DNA of 12,823 bases from Eggerthellaceae bacterium (GTDB lineage Bacteria > Actinomycetota > Coriobacteriia > Coriobacteriales > Eggerthellaceae), in the NCBI GenBank assembly GCA_900754495.1, contig CAAEDC010000122.1:1-12823 (forward strand), written 5' to 3'. Below, piece after piece: positions 5,657-11,773 of this stretch. Numbering within the stretch: position 1 is the stretch's first letter; the number at the start of each line of letters is the position of its first letter. Position numbers and translations under genes: made by a program. The notes beneath the pieces were generated by a model. That model made no database searches and had not been told where the DNA came from. It saw only the letters and a list, made by a program, of their open reading frames with translations.

Positions 5657-7171
5657 ATGCCCGCCGCCTCCGTCCACGCCCTTGAAACCTCCGGTTATTC
5701 CGCTTGGGACGCCCTGCGCAGCCCGGATTCGTCTCCGCTGCCCGATCCGCTTGCGGGGCTTGAGATCAAAGACGAGCACCTTGAGCGCGTGCTGCGCGGG
5801 CTCGACCTGCTCGTCCAGGACGGCGCGATGGGGACGCGGCTCCAAGCGCACGGTTTGGCGCAAAGCGGCCAGATCCCCGATCTCGCGAGCATCTCCGATC
5901 CCGACATCGTGACGCTCGTGCACAAGGAGTACCTTGCCGCGGGCGCCGAGATGGTGACCACCAATTCGTTCGGGGCCAACGAGCTCAAGCTCGCGGGCGC
6001 GGCATCCGTCGAGGAGGTGTGCGCGGCGGCCGTCGCCTGCGCGAAGAAGTCCGGCGCGCGCTACGTCGCCGGCAGCATCGGTCCTTTGGGCAAGCTGCTC
6101 GAGCCGTACGGCGAGGTGCCGTTCGAGCGCGCCTACGAGCTGTTCTTCCAGCAGGCGCGCGCCCTCGCCGATGCGGGCGCCGACGTCATCACCATCGAGA
6201 CCATGACGGATCTGCGCGAGGCCAAGGCGGCGCTTCTCGCCGCGAAGGCGGCTTGCAACCTCCCCGTGTTCGCGTCCATGACCTACACCCAGAACGGGCG
6301 CACGCTGTTCGGCACGCCCCCCGCCGTCGTGGCGGCGACGCTTTCGGCGCTGGGAGCCAACGTCGTGTGCGTCAACTGCTCGCTGGGCCCCCGCGAGCTG
6401 CTGCCGATCGCGCGCGAGCTCGTGACGGCGTCGCGATGCCCCGTCGCCGTCCGTCCCAACGCGGGCATGCCGCGCCTCGAGGGCGAAAAAACGGTCTACG
6501 ACGTCACCCCGCACGAGTTCGCCCAGGTGATGGAGCAGATGCTGGATGCGGGCGTGAGCATCATGGGAGGCTGCTGCGGCACCGATCCCTCGTTCGTGGA
6601 GAAGCTCGCCGAGCTTGCGGAGCGCCGGGGCGGACCGTCGGCGCGACCGTACGTGCCGGCTTTGCGCATCTGCGGCGCGCAGGGCTTAGCGCAGGCGGAT
6701 CTCCGCGCCGGTGACGAGCTGGAGATCGCCTCCGCGGTCGATCCCGATGACGACGACGTGCTTGACGACGTGCGCGACGGCGATGCCGACTCGGTGGTCG
6801 ACGAGGCGATGGATCTGCGCGGGGACGCCGACGTCGTCGAGCTGAACCTCGCGCCCGCCGGCGTGACGGGGGAGGAGGAGCGCTCGCTTCTGGAGGAGGT
6901 CGTCGCCGAGCTGGAGGAGACCTCTCCGATGCCGCTTTCGCTGCGCACCGACGATCCGGAGACGCTCGAGGCGCTCGTGCGCCCCGTCGCGGGCAAGCCG
7001 CTCGTCGGCCCGGCGCAGGGAGGGGCTGCCGCGCTCGAGCAGCTGCTCCCCGTTGCGAAACGCTATGGCTGCGCGATCGCCATCCCCGGCGCGGGCGATG
7101 CCGCCCAGAGTGCGGCGGAGCGCGCGATGGAGCAGGGCATCCCCGGCGAGGACATCGTCTTCTGCGGGTAG
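5657..7171 (+). CDS. Homocysteine S-methyltransferase family protein with a short degenerate pterin-like C-terminal half
   Basis: Residues about 45-320 form a homocysteine-binding TIM barrel like the first module of cobalamin-dependent MetH. DGAMGTRL is at 55-62, ITTNSFGAN-type sequence (VTTNSFGAN) near 103, and GSIGPLG near 138. The thiolate-activating zinc cysteines are C241 (VNCSLGP) and C306/C307 (GGCCGT). The domain moves a methyl group onto homocysteine to give methionine. Residues about 370-504 resemble the methyltetrahydrofolate-binding barrel (DADVVELNL, EEERSLLEEVV, PLSLRTDDPE, AKRYGCAIAI, GIPGEDIVF). However, the usual GERTN opening is absent, an acidic DPDDDD stretch takes its place, and the protein stops at GIPGEDIVFCG, where full domains continue with the last strands and helices. 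No cobalamin-binding module is present. A methyl donor from a separate corrinoid protein or S-methylmethionine is possible. It is monocistronic, with its own promoter. Confidence 0.85.
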   Translation: MPAASVHALETSGYSAWDALRSPDSSPLPDPLAGLEIKDEHLERVLRGLDLLVQDGAMGTRLQAHGLAQSGQIPDLASISDPDIVTLVHKEYLAAGAEMVTTNSFGANELKLAGAASVEEVCAAAVACAKKSGARYVAGSIGPLGKLLEPYGEVPFERAYELFFQQARALADAGADVITIETMTDLREAKAALLAAKAACNLPVFASMTYTQNGRTLFGTPPAVVAATLSALGANVVCVNCSLGPRELLPIARELVTASRCPVAVRPNAGMPRLEGEKTVYDVTPHEFAQVMEQMLDAGVSIMGGCCGTDPSFVEKLAELAERRGGPSARPYVPALRICGAQGLAQADLRAGDELEIASAVDPDDDDVLDDVRDGDADSVVDEAMDLRGDADVVELNLAPAGVTGEEERSLLEEVVAELEETSPMPLSLRTDDPETLEALVRPVAGKPLVGPAQGGAAALEQLLPVAKRYGCAIAIPGAGDAAQSAAERAMEQGIPGEDIVFCG

Positions 7172-7433
7172 GACGCGGACGAAGCGGGCCGTCTGGCTAG
7201 GACGGCGCGGGTCATGCGTCAGGGATCGTCGAGCTTGAATTCGAAATACCGGAACCCTTGCGGGCGGCGCCGCTCGTCACGCGGTTCCGCCGCGCCGCGC
7301 ACCGCGCTGCCCGCCGAGCCGAGCCGCTGCGGAGCGCCTCTAAATTCGGAGCCGACTGCAGGTTGTGGGATGCAAGCACCTGCGGTTATTGTAAGATAGT
7401 AGCAACGATGTTCCCAAGGGAAAGGGGTTCGCT
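7172..7433. other. Intergenic stretch with hairpins and promoter of the small orphan gene
   Basis: No coding region is evident. CGGAACC (7250-7256) and GGTTCCG (7283-7289) form a 7-bp inverted repeat that could end the upstream transcript, although no T run follows. A 16-bp segment at 7344-7359 matches 15 of 16 bases inside the U32 insert (4704-4719). GCAGGT (7358-7363) and ACCTGC (7378-7383) form an operator-like dyad upstream of a candidate -10, TAAGAT, at 7392-7397. Confidence 0.45.
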
Positions 7434-7736
7434 ATGGGAATCAAAGCACCGGAGGCGCTGGATGTGACCTTCGACGACCTGACGACCTATCTGCATGCCA
7501 ATCACGCGGTGTACATGGAGGTCGGCGGTGAGACGTACTACCTCACCGATGTGAACGATCGTTACTGGCGCGTGCAGGACACCACCAAGTTCAACGACAA
7601 GGGTCATTACGTGGACATGAGCGATCTTGTCCCGACCATCAGCGAGTTTCTGGAGCTGCCGTTCCTCGACGGCAAGTCCATCAAGGATCTTTTCGACGAC
7701 GCCACCTTCTACGCGTCCGAGAAGAAGGCTGAATAG
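7434..7736 (+). CDS. Small acidic protein of unknown function
   Basis: I do not recognise this 100-residue protein. It is acidic and aromatic-rich, with no signal peptide, membrane segment, cysteine or obvious metal motif. The middle (MEVGGETYYLTDVNDRYWRV) reads as beta-strands, and the C-terminal half (SEFLELPFLDGKSIKDLFDD) as amphipathic helix, which suggests a small folded cytoplasmic domain. Evidence that it is real: coding-like third-position GC, a purine-rich AAGGGAAAGGGG ribosome-binding site before the ATG, a candidate -10 (TAAGAT, 7392) and a textbook terminator 29 bp after the stop. It is transcribed alone between the homocysteine methyltransferase and a tRNA gene, so context gives no function. 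Confidence 0.8.
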   Translation: MGIKAPEALDVTFDDLTTYLHANHAVYMEVGGETYYLTDVNDRYWRVQDTTKFNDKGHYVDMSDLVPTISEFLELPFLDGKSIKDLFDDATFYASEKKAE

Positions 7737-7764
7737 CCCCGCTGCATAATCGAATAGCGACGTG

Positions 7765-7791
7765 AAGGGCGGCCGACGTGCCGCCCTTTTT
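7765..7791 (+). terminator. Rho-independent terminator of the small orphan gene
   Basis: GGGCGGC (7767-7773) pairs perfectly with GCCGCCC (7780-7786) around a 6-nt loop, followed by TTTTT (7787-7791). Two A residues before the stem extend the pairing into the T run. It lies 29 bp after the stop codon. Confidence 0.93.
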
Positions 7792-7955
7792 CGTGCGGTT
7801 CCTGCGGGCTGCATATGCGCTGCCGAATTCCTGTTTGCGTGTTTTCGGCACCCTGCGAGGATGCAAAGGGGGAGATGCGGCTGCAGCGCTCGTTCCCGCC
7901 GTTTTGCCGATGGTGGAGGCGATCTTCCTCGGAGTGCTCCTCGGGTGAAAAAATC

Positions 7956-7979
7956 CAAAAAAGGGGCTTGCGCGCCCCT
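7956..7979 (-). terminator. Terminator-like hairpin oriented to the minus strand
   Basis: AGGGGC (7962-7967) pairs with GCCCCT (7974-7979) around a 6-nt loop. Read on the minus strand, the stem is followed by TTTTTT (complement of 7956-7961) and a second T run after a short gap. The loop is exactly the -35 box of the tRNA promoter. No minus-strand gene ends here, so it would only stop antisense transcription. Confidence 0.45.
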
Positions 7980-7996
7980 GCGGCTTCGGATAATAT
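7968..7996 (+). promoter_or_regulatory. Promoter of tRNA-Ala
   Basis: TTGCGC (7968-7973), a 17-bp spacer and TAATAT (7991-7996) place transcription start near 8003, about 25 nt before the mature tRNA. The -35 box forms the loop of the minus-oriented hairpin at 7962-7979. Confidence 0.6.
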
Positions 7997-8027
7997 ATCC
8001 TTCGCTGCTTCGGTAGCGACCCATTTC

Positions 8028-8103
8028 GGGGCATTAGCTCAGCTGGGAGAGCGCATGGCTGGCAGCCATGAGGTCAGGGGTTCGATCCCCCTATGCTCCA
8101 CCA
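8028..8103 (+). tRNA. tRNA-Ala (anticodon GGC), CCA encoded
   Basis: A full cloverleaf fits. The 7-bp acceptor stem GGGGCAT/ATGCTCC contains the G3-U70 wobble pair that identifies alanine tRNA. The D arm is GCTCAGCTGGGAGAGC. The anticodon arm is CATGG-CTGGCAG-CCATG with GGC at positions 34-36. A 5-nt variable loop is followed by the T arm AGGGG-TTCGATC-CCCCT. The discriminator is A8100 and CCA is encoded at 8101-8103. This isoacceptor reads GCC/GCU codons, which are heavily used in the neighbouring genes. A promoter precedes it and a strong terminator follows 8 nt later, so it is a single-gene unit. Confidence 0.97.
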
Positions 8104-8110
8104 AAACCTT

Positions 8111-8141
8111 CAGGCCGTCGGGGGAACCCGGCGGCCTGTTT
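8111..8141 (+). terminator. Terminator of the tRNA-Ala transcript
   Basis: A 12-bp stem (8111-8122 with 8127-8138, including one G-T pair) is capped by a GGAA tetraloop and followed by TTT. It lies 8 nt after the encoded CCA. Confidence 0.9.
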
Positions 8142-8199
8142 GCTTATCCGGCCGTCTGCCGTTTTCGCCGAATCGCCGCGGGCGGGCGCTCCGCTTTCC

Positions 8200-8205
8200 T
8201 ATAAT
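8200..8205 (+). promoter_or_regulatory. -10 box of the cysE promoter
   Basis: A perfect TATAAT lies 75 bp before the cysE start and after the tRNA terminator. No clear -35 is visible. No T-box or other cysteine-responsive leader motif is evident in the roughly 70-nt 5' UTR. Confidence 0.55.
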
Positions 8206-8280
8206 GGAGCGGACCGATTCGATGACAACGACCGTCGCGCATCGCGATAGGCGCGTCGATTCCATGCCAAGGGAGGCCCC

Positions 8281-9192
8281 ATGTTCGGAGAGAACCTCGA
8301 TCAGATCGTCAAGGCCATCGAGAAGAACTACGAAGCCGACGAGATCTTCTTCACCAAGCCCGGCCGCAAGTTCCCCAGCCGCTTGGCGGTCAAAAACGTC
8401 CTCAAGACACTGCGCCGCGTGCTGTTCCCGGGCTACTTCGGGCCGGAGATGCTGTCGGCGGCGGCCAGCCCGTCGTACTTCATCGGCAACACGCTCATCG
8501 AAGTCGAGCGCGAGCTGCGCGGCCAGATTGTGACGGCGCTCACCTACACCTCCGACGATCCCGGCGCCCGCTGCGCGCCCGACGAGGTCCAGCAGCGCGC
8601 CGACGAGATCATGGCGGCGTTCTTCGCGGAGCTCCCCAACATCCAGCGCGTCCTTTTGACCGACGTGCAGGCGCTGTTCGACGGCGATCCCGCGGCCGGC
8701 TCCAAGGAGGAGGTCATCTTCGCGTATCCCGGCCTCTACGCCATCTACGTGTACCGCATCGCGCACGTGCTCTACGAGCAGAAGGTGCCGATCATCCCGC
8801 GCATCATGACTGAGCTCGCGCACTCCGGCACCGGCATCGACATCGGCGCGGGTGCCAAGATCGGCGAGTACTTCTTCATCGATCACGGCACCGGCGTCGT
8901 CATCGGCGAGACCACCGAGATCGGCGACCACGTCAAACTCTACCAGGGCGTGACGCTCGGCGCACTGTCCACGCGCGGCGGTCAGCGCCTGGCGGGCGTC
9001 AAGCGCCATCCCACGATCGAGGACAACGTGACGATCTACTCCAACGCGTCGGTCCTCGGCGGCGAGACGGTCATCGGCGAAGGCTCCGTCATCGCCGGTT
9101 CGACCTTCGTGACGTTCTCCGTTCCGCCGCACTCGCGCGTGTCGGTCAAGGAGCAGGAGATCACCGTCCGCCAGCCCGGCGAGCGGGACTAG
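8281..9192 (+). CDS. cysE: Serine O-acetyltransferase (CysE/EpsC type)
   Basis: CysE acetylates L-serine with acetyl-CoA to O-acetylserine, the committed step of cysteine synthesis, in the cytoplasm. The C-terminal half is a left-handed beta-helix built from hexapeptide repeats (residues about 185-295: IDIGAGAKIGE, GVVIGETTEIGDHV, VTIYSNASVLGGETVIGEGSVIAG). The catalytic dyad is D187/H202, matching E. coli D143/H158 in spacing, and D201 precedes the histidine as expected. HPTIEDNV follows the KRH turn. The roughly 180-residue helical N-terminus and 303-residue total fit the longer EpsC-type clade common in anaerobic Gram-positives. AAGGGAGG at 8269-8276 supports the ATG. The extreme C-terminus, which can bind cysteine synthase in some species by ending in isoleucine, here ends in QPGERD, so that interaction is doubtful. 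Confidence 0.95.
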   Translation: MFGENLDQIVKAIEKNYEADEIFFTKPGRKFPSRLAVKNVLKTLRRVLFPGYFGPEMLSAAASPSYFIGNTLIEVERELRGQIVTALTYTSDDPGARCAPDEVQQRADEIMAAFFAELPNIQRVLLTDVQALFDGDPAAGSKEEVIFAYPGLYAIYVYRIAHVLYEQKVPIIPRIMTELAHSGTGIDIGAGAKIGEYFFIDHGTGVVIGETTEIGDHVKLYQGVTLGALSTRGGQRLAGVKRHPTIEDNVTIYSNASVLGGETVIGEGSVIAGSTFVTFSVPPHSRVSVKEQEITVRQPGERD

Positions 9193-9287
9193 CCGGCTTT
9201 TCGACGAATATCGACGTGTGATAAGCGCGGATCGGGCGGTTTTGCCCGCCCCGCGCACGCTTTGAGTCCTTCTACTCCAATAATCAG

Positions 9288-9434
9288 GCGTTTTGTGTAG
9301 ATCGATGCGGATAACAGAGCGTCCGAGCGAGGATATCCGCGCTCGCCGATAATCTGAACTGGGAAAACCGAAACGCCGTTACGACACAGGCGTCTTCTTG
9401 CGGTTTCGCTTGCTTGCGGATCTACGCAAAACGC
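9288..9434 (+). ncRNA. Candidate structured RNA element (speculative)
   Basis: A 16-bp inverted repeat with one mismatch (9288-9303 with 9419-9434) encloses two further stems. One is GCGGATA/TATCCGC (9307-9313 with 9334-9340). The other is AAACCG/CGGTTT (9365-9370 with 9401-9406) stacked on ACGCC/GGCGT (9373-9377 with 9389-9393). This would fold as a three-way junction. An alternative 7-bp hairpin, CGCAAAA/TTTTGCG (9425-9431 with 9438-9444), competes with the outer stem. It could instead be cysE 3' UTR or a degenerate miniature element. Confidence 0.25.
9324..9353 (+). promoter_or_regulatory. 22-bp palindrome abutting a GATAAT -10-like box
   Basis: The palindrome at 9324-9345 consists of CGAGCG/CGCTCG arms around the self-complementary centre GGATATCC, with one mismatched pair (A9330, G9339). 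GATAAT starts at 9348, 2 bp downstream, so the palindrome occupies the position of a repressor operator in the -35/-10 spacer. No plus-strand gene follows, so any transcript would be non-coding or antisense to pspA. Confidence 0.3.
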
Positions 9435-9497
9435 GGCTTTTGCGGAGCAGCGCGCCTTTTTTCGTGCGCAAGCCGAGTTTGGAACGCGCTCATAACG

Positions 9498-9541
9498 AAA
9501 AGGGGCGGCGGGCGCTTCGTGGAGAAGCATCCGCCGCCCCT
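9498..9541 (-). terminator. Terminator of the pspA transcript
   Basis: An 11-bp stem, AGGGGCGGCGG (9501-9511) with its complement at 9531-9541, has an inner GCTTC/GAAGC stem. On the minus strand it is followed by TTTTCGTT. It lies about 50 bp after the pspA stop codon. Confidence 0.9.
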
Positions 9542-9591
9542 CGTGCGGCCATGCGACCCCGGCGTGAACGTGCGCGCCGGGCGATCTGCGA

Positions 9592-10272
9592 TTACAGCCC
9601 CAGCTCGGCCTTCATCTTGGCCAGCTCGTCCTCGACGGCGGCGTCGCTGCCGGCGTTGGCGTACTTCTGCTCCAGGTCGGCCAGGGGATCGGAGGGGGCG
9701 GCGTTGAGCTCTGCCTCGGCGTTGGCGCGGTCCAGCATCGCGTCGGCCTTGGCCTCCATGCGGTCGAACGCGCTCATGGCGCCCTCGGCCTTGCCGGCGG
9801 CGGAGGTCATCTCGTTGACCTTGTCCTGGGTCTTGGCGACCGACACCTTCGCCTTGATGGCCTCGCGGCGGCCCTTCAGCTGCTCGATGTCGCCGACCAG
9901 CTTGTCGTGCATCTGGCGCATCTTGTCGGCGTTGGCCTTGGCCGCGGCGTAGGATTCCTGCAGGCTCTGCGCCTGCGCCTCGAGCTGCTGCTTCTTGGCA
10001 AGGAGCGTGCGCGCGTCGTCCTCGTTGCCGGACTTGAGGGCGGTCTTGGCCAGCTCGGCGTACTTGGCGACCTCCTCGGCGTTCTCGTCGACGAGGCGCT
10101 TGGTGCGCGTCTCCTCGGCCATCACGCCGGCGGTCTCCTTCTTCACCTCCGCCAGGCTCTCGGTCATGTCGAGCAGGTGCTGGTCGATCATCTTGGCGGG
10201 ATCCTCCGCCTTGTCCAGAAGATCGTTGATGTTCGCCTTGATGATGGTGGTGAAGCGATCGGGAATGCCCAT
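9592..10272 (-). CDS. pspA: PspA/IM30-family membrane-stress protein
   Basis: PspA-family proteins are ESCRT-III-like coiled-coil proteins that polymerise on the inner face of the cytoplasmic membrane and help preserve it under stress. The start MGIPDRFTTIIKANINDLLD is the family's N-terminal amphipathic helix 0. DPAKMIDQHLLDM (24-36) is the conserved segment after it. Residues about 37-190 are almost entirely helical, alanine/lysine/glutamate-rich coiled coil. The 226-residue length is normal. The C-terminus carries PLADLEQKYANAG (197-208) and then VEDELAKMKAEL. DLEQKY matches repeated motifs in the neighbouring membrane protein. AAAGGA lies 6 nt before the ATG. The gene lies 100 bp downstream of that membrane-protein gene on the same strand, has no obvious separate strong promoter, and ends at a strong terminator, so co-transcription is likely. 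Confidence 0.92.
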   Translation of the reverse strand: MGIPDRFTTIIKANINDLLDKAEDPAKMIDQHLLDMTESLAEVKKETAGVMAEETRTKRLVDENAEEVAKYAELAKTALKSGNEDDARTLLAKKQQLEAQAQSLQESYAAAKANADKMRQMHDKLVGDIEQLKGRREAIKAKVSVAKTQDKVNEMTSAAGKAEGAMSAFDRMEAKADAMLDRANAEAELNAAPSDPLADLEQKYANAGSDAAVEDELAKMKAELGL

Positions 10273-10372
10273 TGGTGTTCCTTTCTGTCCTGTCGGCTCA
10301 TCGCCGTCTCGAGCGGCTGGGCGCCGCTTATCGCCTTTCTATGCATCGCCGCGGGCGCGCCGCAGGGATAGC

Positions 10373-11545
10373 CTAATCCTGTTTGTGCGGGTTCTCGCCG
10401 TCCGCGCCTTTGCCGCCGTACTTGCGTTCCAGGTCCTTCAGATCCTGATCGCCGAACGTCTCGAGATCCGCCGTGCCGACGGGGGAGTCCTCCTCCTCGG
10501 TCCCGTCCATGGCGGCGTACTTGGCTGCCAGGTCCTCCACCTCGCCGTCGCCGAACTTCTCGAGCGGCGTGCTGAGGATCTCCTGCTGGCGGCGCTGCTC
10601 CTCGGCTTTGGCCTTGCTGCGGTGCCGCACGAACGCCACGATGCAGATCGCGACGACGATCACGGCGATGCAGATCGCCACCGGGACGACGGGCGAGGGC
10701 GTCACCTCCATGATGCGGTCGGCGGTGCTCGCGTACGCCTCGGAGAACAGCTCCTCCTCGGAGAGCGAGGTGTCGTAGTAGTAGCGGTCGAGGTACTGCA
10801 GGAAGATCGTCAGCGCCTCGTCGTCGAGGACGCTTTCCGCCTGCGCGCCGATATGGCCGCCGTAGTAGTACTGACCCATGTTGTTGTCGCAGAACACGAA
10901 CAGGAAATGCCCCTGGTCGTCGAACAGCTGGCCGTAGAGCTCGTCCGCCATGTCGGTGATCTGCTGCGTCGAGGAGATCGATCCATTGGGCAGGATGTAC
11001 AGGTAGGGCTGCACGCCGGTCTCCTCGAAGAAGTGGCGCATGCCCGCCTCGAGCGTGGAGGGGCTGGAGATCCAACCGCCCTCGTCGGTGTAGTAGCCCG
11101 TCTCGGTGACGGCGGAGGCGGGGAGCGCCTCGCGCTGGACGGTGGATTTCTGCACGTCCGACGAGCTGCACGAGCCCGAGCCGAACGCCAGGAACGCGAC
11201 CAGCACGATGGCGATCACGATCGCGACGAGGCACCCGACGCTCGAGCAGCCGCCGCCGGAACCGGAATCGCGCGGACCCTGCGGCGCGCCCTGCGGGGGC
11301 ATGCCGCCGCCTCCGCCGGAGCGCCCGTGTCCGCTGAGCAGGCTGCCGAGGATCATGCCCTGCAAAAGGCCGCCTCCGCCGCCGCCGTAATATCCGCCGC
11401 CTCCGCCGAAGCCGCCGCCAAGCGAGCGTCCGCCGAAGCCGCCGCCGAACGAACGGCCGCCTCCTCCCATGCCGCCGAATGAACGGCCGCCGCCGCCAAG
11501 ACCGCCGAAGCCGCCTCCGCCGCCACCGCCGAACGATCTGCCCAT
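10373..11545 (-). CDS. Glycine-rich two-helix membrane protein with a TPM-like extracytoplasmic domain
   Basis: This 390-residue protein opens with a glycine-rich tract (1-82) with repeated RSFGG/RSLGG units, then a cysteine-flanked hydrophobic helix (about 103-122, VGCLVAIVIAIVLVAFLAFG). A soluble domain (about 145-280) contains GVQPYLYILPNG, HFLFVFCDNN and a tyrosine-rich YYYGGH, which resembles TPM-type domains; this assignment is from pattern only. A second helix follows at about 285-306, with a basic stop-transfer segment (RHRSKAKAEEQRR). The cytoplasmic tail holds a tandem repeat: FGDGEVEDLAAKY (331-343) and FGDQDLKDLERKY (364-376). The start at 11545 is chosen for AGGAAAGGA just upstream; the frame stays open for 97 more codons but gives non-protein-like sequence. 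It is first in a probable operand unit with pspA downstream, which suggests it anchors or signals to PspA (inference). Glycine-rich TPM proteins are otherwise loosely annotated. Confidence 0.75.
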   Translation of the reverse strand: MGRSFGGGGGGGFGGLGGGGRSFGGMGGGGRSFGGGFGGRSLGGGFGGGGGYYGGGGGGLLQGMILGSLLSGHGRSGGGGGMPPQGAPQGPRDSGSGGGCSSVGCLVAIVIAIVLVAFLAFGSGSCSSSDVQKSTVQREALPASAVTETGYYTDEGGWISSPSTLEAGMRHFFEETGVQPYLYILPNGSISSTQQITDMADELYGQLFDDQGHFLFVFCDNNMGQYYYGGHIGAQAESVLDDEALTIFLQYLDRYYYDTSLSEEELFSEAYASTADRIMEVTPSPVVPVAICIAVIVVAICIVAFVRHRSKAKAEEQRRQQEILSTPLEKFGDGEVEDLAAKYAAMDGTEEEDSPVGTADLETFGDQDLKDLERKYGGKGADGENPHKQD

Positions 11546-11563
11546 GGGATGTCCTTTCCTGTC

Positions 11564-11637
11564 GCCCCGCGCCGCCGAATGCCGACGCGGCGGGGCTCTA
11601 TGCGGGCGGAAATCCGCTCCGCGGAGTATTTCGCATA
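11564..11637 (-). promoter_or_regulatory. Structured 5' UTR of the TPM-like/pspA transcript
   Basis: Two structures lie between the candidate promoter and the ribosome-binding site. TATGCG (11599-11604) pairs with CGCATA (11632-11637), enclosing a GCGG/CCGC hairpin and the palindrome CTCCGCGGAG. Next to the ribosome-binding site, GCCCCGC (11564-11570) pairs with GCGGGGC (11590-11596). The ribosome-binding site itself (11552-11560) stays single-stranded in this fold. It fits no riboswitch class I know. Confidence 0.35.
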
Positions 11638-11645
11638 ACGGATAC

Positions 11646-11651
11646 ATTATG
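11646..11651 (-). promoter_or_regulatory. Candidate -10 box for the TPM-like/pspA unit
   Basis: On the minus strand this reads CATAAT, which differs from TATAAT by one base. It would start transcription near 11639, leaving a 90-95 nt leader that begins at the TATGCG/CGCATA stem. No good -35 is seen. Confidence 0.35.
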
Positions 11652-11773
11652 AGGCATCCGACATGGATCGCGCGCCACATGATGCGAGCGTCAACGATTC
11701 GTCTCAGGTCGCATGCGGATCCGGGCAGGGGGAGCCGAATTGTGGAGTTCTTCTTGGGTTCCCGCCGGGCGGC

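Larger units (their letters stand above)
9193..9591. other. Gene-free convergent region with inverted repeats
   Basis: No convincing gene is present between the converging cysE and pspA genes. It contains a weak GC hairpin after cysE (GGGCGG at 9234-9239 with CCGCCC at 9246-9251, no T run). A long inverted repeat spans 9288-9303 and 9419-9434, with further stems inside it. A 22-bp palindrome at 9324-9345 abuts GATAAT (9348). TTTTTT lies at 9457-9462, and the minus-strand pspA terminator is at 9498-9541. Confidence 0.6.

Noticed and set aside
5228..6514. 428-codon open frame on the minus strand
   Set aside because: It spans the adenine-poor tract and the antisense of the homocysteine domain. 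Low-complexity R/G/A-rich, with no ribosome-binding site or recognisable motif.
8110..9258. 382-codon open frame on the minus strand
   Set aside because: Antisense to cysE, crossing the tRNA terminator. No protein-like motifs.
9189..9530. 113-codon open frame on the minus strand between cysE and pspA
   Set aside because: Its start codon lies inside the strong pspA terminator, and the peptide has no recognisable features.
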